DNA of 64,000 nucleotides from Paenibacillus sp. PL2-23 (GTDB lineage Bacteria; Bacillota; Bacilli; Paenibacillales; Paenibacillaceae): contig NZ_CP162129.1 of NCBI RefSeq assembly GCF_040834005.1, forward strand, positions 199,501 to 263,500. Reading direction: 5' to 3'. Made by a program: the position numbers and the translations under genes. Below the pieces are notes generated by a model. That model ran no database searches, was not told the DNA's origin, and worked only from the letters and a program-made list of their open reading frames with translations. How positions within the stretch are numbered: the stretch's first letter is position 1; each line of letters opens with the position of its first letter. This document shows positions 59,738 through 64,000 of the stretch, one piece after another.

Positions 59738-59778
59738 GACCGGGCTTCAAGCCTCGGTCCTCCAATTTGTAGAGCGAG
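59738..59778 (+). repeat. 41-base hairpin repeat, copy 2 (leader of the GH44 gene)
   Basis: This is the counterpart of 55987-56027. Its dyad is GACCGGGCTT-C-AAGCC(T)CGGTC, so the stem is kept by different bases. It ends 15 bases before the GH44 start, so it would lie in that gene's 5' leader. Confidence 0.65.
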
Positions 59779-59793
59779 TTAGGAGATGGATGA

Positions 59794-62700
59794 ATGAAAA
59801 CCTTGAGGGGACAACACAGAAAAAGCGTATATCTGGTATGTTTGGCGGCGCTCCTTGTCTTCAATACGTTTGTCTTCGGCACGGCCGAAGGCAGCCCTAT
59901 TGCGGGAGTAAGCTTCCAGGCTTCCGCTTCTCCCGCAGCATCTGTTGTGGAGACGGGCTCCAGTCTAGTTGTGAACGTCAACGTCACGGCATCGGCACAA
60001 GCCGATGTGCTGTTAGACGTGGAATTTTTTGACTCCAAGCTGAAGCGAGTCGGCCAGACCGTTGTCGACAACATCCGGCTGGAAGCCGGAGTCGGCAGAA
60101 CGGTGCCGCTGACGTGGAATGTTCCGGCAGGCCTTGCGCCCGGAGAATATCTGATCAGCTTCGGCATATTCGGCGCCGGCTGGAAGGGAAGCGACAGCAA
60201 GTGGTACCCGGGTGTCGCGAAGGTTACCGTTAAGCAGGGAGCCCCTGTGCCGACCCCGGCGCCCACACAGACTCCGGCGCCAACGCCAACGCAGGCACCG
60301 ACACAGACTCCGGCGCCAACGCCAACGCAGGCGCCAACACAAACCCCGGCGCCAACGCCAACGCAGGCGCCAACACAAACCCCGGCGCCATCGCCGACCC
60401 CGGCGGACAAGGCCTTTCAGGTACTGACCACGACGGGCAAAAATGCTGAGACCTTCTCGATTACGCCAAAGTTCAAGGTAATCAACCAAAGCAAGTCGGA
60501 CTTCAGCTTAAAGGATCTCAAGCTCCGTTATTATTTCACGGCTGACTTCGCCAAGGATGAAGAAAAAGCGTTCGCTATCGGCTTCTACAGCCTGGTGAAA
60601 TGGAGATCGCTGGGCGCATCGGACGTAACAACGCAATTCGTCAAGCTGCCAATACCCGCCGCTGACGCGACTCATTATTTGGAGGTTGGATTTGCCGAAA
60701 GCGCCGGACTCATAAAGTCAACGGAGGAGCTTATCTTCAGCGGCTGGATGAACAAAAGCGACTGGTCGTCCTTTAACCAGCTCAACGATTATTCCTTCAC
60801 AAATATGGCTTCCGAGACGGCAAGTCTCCGAACGGTGCTGTATCGAAATGGCGAGATTGTATGGGGCGAGGAGCCCGTGCTTCTGGACTTGCCTTCGTTC
60901 CCCGACCCTATTCATTACAGCTCCACGGATACGTCGATTACTCTGACCTGGGACGCCGTGAACGGCGCAACGGGATATGAGGTGGCTGCCGACGGCGTCT
61001 ATACAACAGTTACAGCTCCGGCCTTCGACTATAGCTATCTGAAGCCGGGCACGCTGCACACCTTCAGGATTCGAACACTGAAGGGAGACAGGACCAGCCA
61101 GTGGAGCTCGCTGCTGACGATCAAAACAACGGGAGAGCAGCAGCTGCCTGTCATGCTGGGCATTCGGGCGGCCAAAACCGAGGATGCCATTACGATTACC
61201 TGGAAGGCCATGAAGGAAGCCGTCACCGGCTATGACATCGAGGTGGACGGCACTGTTATGCCCGTCACGGGCTTGTCTTACAAGCATGAGGGCTTGGCGG
61301 CGGGATCGCTGCACACCTACCGGGTAAGGGCGAAGGATGGAGCCGCGCTTGGTCCATGGAGCGACCTCATGAAGGTGAATACACTTCGCCAGATTAATGG
61401 CGCATTTGATGTTCAGTTTACAATTGATCCTTCCATGGAGCGCCAGCCCATAAGTCCTTATATTTATGGAGCGAATGAGGATTTGACGGGAACAGAGAAC
61501 CTGACTTCGCGCAGGGCTGGCGGCAATCGCTTCTCGGCCTACAACTGGGAGAACAACGCTTCGAACTCCGGCAGCGACGAGGGTTACGTAAGCGATTCGT
61601 TTGTGCCGTGGTATTACGGGGGCATTCCTGTCTCGGAGAAGGAGAAGTGGAGTATACCGGGCAGCGCGGCCATCGGCTTCCATCAGAAATCGTTGGAGAA
61701 GGGCGCCTACACGCTATGGACGCTGCCTATGGCGGGTTATGCAGCCAAGGATACAGCCTCCACGGTTACGAAGGCGGAGACCGCTCCGTCGAATAGGTGG
61801 GTCGAGGTGAAGGCCGCCAAGGGCGCGCCATTCAGCCTGACGCCTGATTTGAACGACAACGTGGTCTATAACGACGAGCTGGTCCATCTGCTGGTCAACA
61901 AGTTTGGTCCGGCGAGCTCGGCGACTGGCATTAAGGGCTATTCCCTCGATAATGAGCCGGGATTATGGGATGACACGCATGCGCGCATGCATCCGGAAGC
62001 TCCGAAGGGGGCCGAGGTGCTGCGCAAATCGCTTGAGCTGTCCAAGGCAGTTAAGAACGTAGATCCCGGAGCCGAGACGTTCGGCCCTGTCTCCTACGGC
62101 TTCAGCGATGCCTATATGGTGGACAACAAGACGGAATGGAACGAAATCAAAGGCAATTACAGATGGTACTTGGACTATTACCTAGACAATATGGCGCGGG
62201 AATCCCGCAAGGAAGGACAGCGATTGCTGGACGTGCTGGACATTCACTGGTATTCCGAGGAGATGGGCGGAGGAACGCGGATTACGAATACGGAGTTCTT
62301 GGATCACACGCTGGAGACGCATAAGGTGCGCGTACAGGCTCCAAGATCCTTGTGGGACCACAGCTACCTGGAGAAAACATGGATTGGCGACTGGTACAGC
62401 GAATTCCTGCCGCTTATTCCGAACCTTCAGCATACCGTGGATACGTACAATCCGGGGACCAAGCTTGCCATTACGGAATACGACTTCGGCGGCGGCCACC
62501 ATGTTTCCGGAGGCATTGCCCAAGCCGATGCGCTAGGTATATTCGGCAAGCAAGGCATGTATATGGCTCATTATTGGAATATGGCGGGCACGAACAGACT
62601 GTCGCAAATTCCGTATCTTTCTTCCGGCTTCCGTATCTTTAACAACTATGACGGCAACAGCTCCAAGTTTGGAGATATCAGCGTGCAAGCCGATACGAAT

Positions 62701-62985
62701 GACATGGAGAACAGCTCCATCTACGGCTCTGTCTTCCATGAGGATAACGGCGAGCTGCACCTTATTGTTATGAACAAAAATTTCGACCATGCCATGAACG
62801 CTCAATTCGACATCGGCGGAGAAACGGCTTACAAGTCGGCCCAGGTATGGGCGTTCGATGAGCACAGTCCGCAAATTACGCAAAGGGAAGGCGTAGCCGA
62901 GCTTGCAGGCAACAGCTTCACCCTGAATATTCCCCCATTGACGGTCGCGCATATTGTGCTTTCCGCCAATGGGACAGGAGGTTAA
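59794..62985 (+). CDS. Secreted GH44 glucanase with CBM3 and FnIII modules
   Basis: A 1063-residue extracellular enzyme. Order: signal peptide (about 1-33), a beta domain (35-150), a Pro/Thr/Gln linker of 12-residue repeats (about 152-203), a CBM3-type cellulose-binding module (about 205-340), two FnIII domains (about 370-531) and a GH44 catalytic domain (about 536-1063). GH44 marks: RRAGGNRFSAYNWENNASNS, acid/base Glu721 in LDNEPGLWDD and nucleophile Glu895 in ITEYDFGGG. Family members cleave beta-1,4-glucan, xyloglucan or mannan. AGGAGATG precedes ATG 59794. The next gene follows after 5 bases. Confidence 0.92.
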   Translation: MKTLRGQHRKSVYLVCLAALLVFNTFVFGTAEGSPIAGVSFQASASPAASVVETGSSLVVNVNVTASAQADVLLDVEFFDSKLKRVGQTVVDNIRLEAGVGRTVPLTWNVPAGLAPGEYLISFGIFGAGWKGSDSKWYPGVAKVTVKQGAPVPTPAPTQTPAPTPTQAPTQTPAPTPTQAPTQTPAPTPTQAPTQTPAPSPTPADKAFQVLTTTGKNAETFSITPKFKVINQSKSDFSLKDLKLRYYFTADFAKDEEKAFAIGFYSLVKWRSLGASDVTTQFVKLPIPAADATHYLEVGFAESAGLIKSTEELIFSGWMNKSDWSSFNQLNDYSFTNMASETASLRTVLYRNGEIVWGEEPVLLDLPSFPDPIHYSSTDTSITLTWDAVNGATGYEVAADGVYTTVTAPAFDYSYLKPGTLHTFRIRTLKGDRTSQWSSLLTIKTTGEQQLPVMLGIRAAKTEDAITITWKAMKEAVTGYDIEVDGTVMPVTGLSYKHEGLAAGSLHTYRVRAKDGAALGPWSDLMKVNTLRQINGAFDVQFTIDPSMERQPISPYIYGANEDLTGTENLTSRRAGGNRFSAYNWENNASNSGSDEGYVSDSFVPWYYGGIPVSEKEKWSIPGSAAIGFHQKSLEKGAYTLWTLPMAGYAAKDTASTVTKAETAPSNRWVEVKAAKGAPFSLTPDLNDNVVYNDELVHLLVNKFGPASSATGIKGYSLDNEPGLWDDTHARMHPEAPKGAEVLRKSLELSKAVKNVDPGAETFGPVSYGFSDAYMVDNKTEWNEIKGNYRWYLDYYLDNMARESRKEGQRLLDVLDIHWYSEEMGGGTRITNTEFLDHTLETHKVRVQAPRSLWDHSYLEKTWIGDWYSEFLPLIPNLQHTVDTYNPGTKLAITEYDFGGGHHVSGGIAQADALGIFGKQGMYMAHYWNMAGTNRLSQIPYLSSGFRIFNNYDGNSSKFGDISVQADTNDMENSSIYGSVFHEDNGELHLIVMNKNFDHAMNAQFDIGGETAYKSAQVWAFDEHSPQITQREGVAELAGNSFTLNIPPLTVAHIVLSANGTGG

Positions 62986-62990
62986 GACCT

Positions 62991-64000
62991 ATGAAGAATA
63001 AGTGGTTAAAAGCTGCCAGAAGGAGGACCGCGTCGCTGCTCGCGGCGGTCATGCTTGGGACGGCAATGATGCCGACGGGAGCATGGGGGGCGGACTCCGC
63101 CCCTGGCATAACCGTGGCAGCCGGTGAGAGCGCCGCAGGGGAAGGCGGCGAGGTGAGAGCTCTGCTCCCTTCTGCCGGCAGCGACAGCTCGCCCTTGTCC
63201 TGGAATTTGTTAAGCCGGCTTAACCGGGGAACGGGATCTTATATGTTCCCCGCCTCTGACACGCCTATTACGCAGCTGAGCTCAGATGAGAGGTACATGG
63301 CGTTCATGACCTATCCCATGGATGATCTGGGAGTGGGCAGAAAGGTTGTGGCCTTGCAGGATCGGAGCACTGGCGAGCTGAAGATTACGCCAATGCCGGA
63401 TGAAGCGGGCTCGGTCCACTTTTTTGACATGACGCCGGATGCCCGGTATATCGCTTACACCTATGGGGAAGACGCTGTCAGCGGAAAGGTCAAGGTCTAC
63501 CTGTACGATTGGGTGGAGCAAAGACTGGAGACGATTAACGGGGTAAGCGGTCCTAATGAATTCAGCTATAGTGACGGGGACTACGTCTCCATAAGCGATG
63601 ACGGTCGTTATGTAGCATTTGACAGCGAGGCTCAGCTGGTGCCCCAGGACACCAATGAGACAAGGGATGTCTACCTCTATGACCGGCTGGCAAGCGGAGA
63701 GAAGCTGGAGCGTATCAGCAAGCCCCTCAAGGAATTCTACGATTACGGCAGCTGGGCTCCCAGTATAAGCGGGGACGGCAGCGTTATCGCCTTTGTCTCC
63801 AAAGCGCAGCTGCTGGAGAATGAAGAATATGGCTGGAATACCGTCTATCTGTATGATCGAACGGATGGCGCGATCAGGCGTGTCGCAGAAGGGGAGACCC
63901 CTTCTGTCAGCGAAGATGGGCGCTACGTTGCCTTCGCCACGCATCTGAACAATCTAGGGTCCGGAGACAGCAATGGCCAGGACGACATTTATGTCTACGA
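62991..64000 (+). CDS. Secreted WD40-like (PD40) beta-propeller protein, cut by the window end
   Basis: The frame is open from ATG 62991 (AGGAGG 10 bases upstream) to the end of the window, so at least 336 residues. A signal peptide (about 1-33: TASLLAAVMLGTAMMPTGAW) is followed by TolB-like propeller repeats: SSDERYMAFMTYP, TPDARYIAYTYGED, SDDGRYVAFDSEA, SGDGSVIAFVSK and SEDGRYVAFATH. Only 5 bases separate it from the GH44 gene, so they form an operon. The C-terminal part is unseen and may carry anchoring or binding modules. Confidence 0.85.
   Translation, partial: MKNKWLKAARRRTASLLAAVMLGTAMMPTGAWGADSAPGITVAAGESAAGEGGEVRALLPSAGSDSSPLSWNLLSRLNRGTGSYMFPASDTPITQLSSDERYMAFMTYPMDDLGVGRKVVALQDRSTGELKITPMPDEAGSVHFFDMTPDARYIAYTYGEDAVSGKVKVYLYDWVEQRLETINGVSGPNEFSYSDGDYVSISDDGRYVAFDSEAQLVPQDTNETRDVYLYDRLASGEKLERISKPLKEFYDYGSWAPSISGDGSVIAFVSKAQLLENEEYGWNTVYLYDRTDGAIRRVAEGETPSVSEDGRYVAFATHLNNLGSGDSNGQDDIYVY

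Noticed and set aside
60718..61683. Minus-strand ORF of 321 codons within the GH44 gene
   Set aside because: Antisense shadow; the + strand has clear CBM3, FnIII and GH44 sequence.
63282..63944. Minus-strand ORF of 220 codons near the window end
   Set aside because: The + strand frame from 62991 has a signal peptide and PD40 repeats and is plainly the real gene.

Overview
The window looks like chromosomal DNA of a Paenibacillus-type, endospore-forming, cellulolytic Bacillota. The evidence is a large protein with three SLH cell-wall anchor domains, a secreted multidomain GH44/CBM3 glucanase, a YheC/YheD spore-coat ATP-grasp protein, LipL, a ywqA/ywqB-like pair, DUF2642 and DUF3231 proteins, and strong AGGAGG ribosome binding sites with GTG and TTG starts. 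GC-rich housekeeping stretches alternate with AT-rich accessory stretches (about 1-1200, 5400-7000 and 54500-57300). No rRNA, tRNA or CRISPR array was recognised.

Layout. 1-8.5 kb is a patchwork: a DUF3800 protein, DJ-1/PfpI with a WYL regulator, a MazEF pair whose toxin has an in-frame stop, a MarR regulator divergent from an aldo/keto reductase, a 32-residue zinc-ribbon microprotein beside a self-inhibited Fic protein, and an AraC/GyrI-like regulator. 8.6-15.5 kb holds a SNF2 ATPase with a partner lacking a SWIM domain, an ABC-F protein and a membrane-anchored trypsin-like protease. 15.6-20.3 kb is a three-gene catabolic operon (SDR, FAD oxidase, FGGY kinase) divergent from an RpiR regulator. 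After a chemoreceptor, 22.2-36.0 kb is the most striking region. A histidine kinase, an NtrC-like regulator without the GAFTGA loop and a membrane-anchored osmolyte-type binding protein form one operon. It is followed by a CRE-like site, a 42-codon leader ORF, a complete OpuC-type ABC importer, an aspartase-like lyase, aldehyde and alcohol dehydrogenases, a UPF0316 protein and an ACT-domain malic enzyme. I read this as a sensing, uptake and degradation system for an unidentified substrate, possibly an amine or N-substituted aspartate.

36.2-50.3 kb contains a VOC protein divergent from a frameshifted HxlR regulator, an envelope/ABC/two-component cluster (37.3-42.0 kb), a methyltransferase-TPR protein, three 102-bp tandem repeats, lipL, an ArsR regulator with an SDR gene and matching palindromes, and an RsbQ-like hydrolase paired with a PAS histidine kinase instead of the usual phosphatase. 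50.5-64 kb carries the SLH protein with seven almost identical 270-bp FnIII repeats, a solitary TnpB element with its omega-RNA end, a DUF3231 protein, a DbpA-type helicase behind a possible attenuator, a 900-bp graveyard (VOC fragment, IS1380-like transposase fragment, palindromic repeats), the GH44 enzyme, and the start of a secreted beta-propeller protein that runs off the window.
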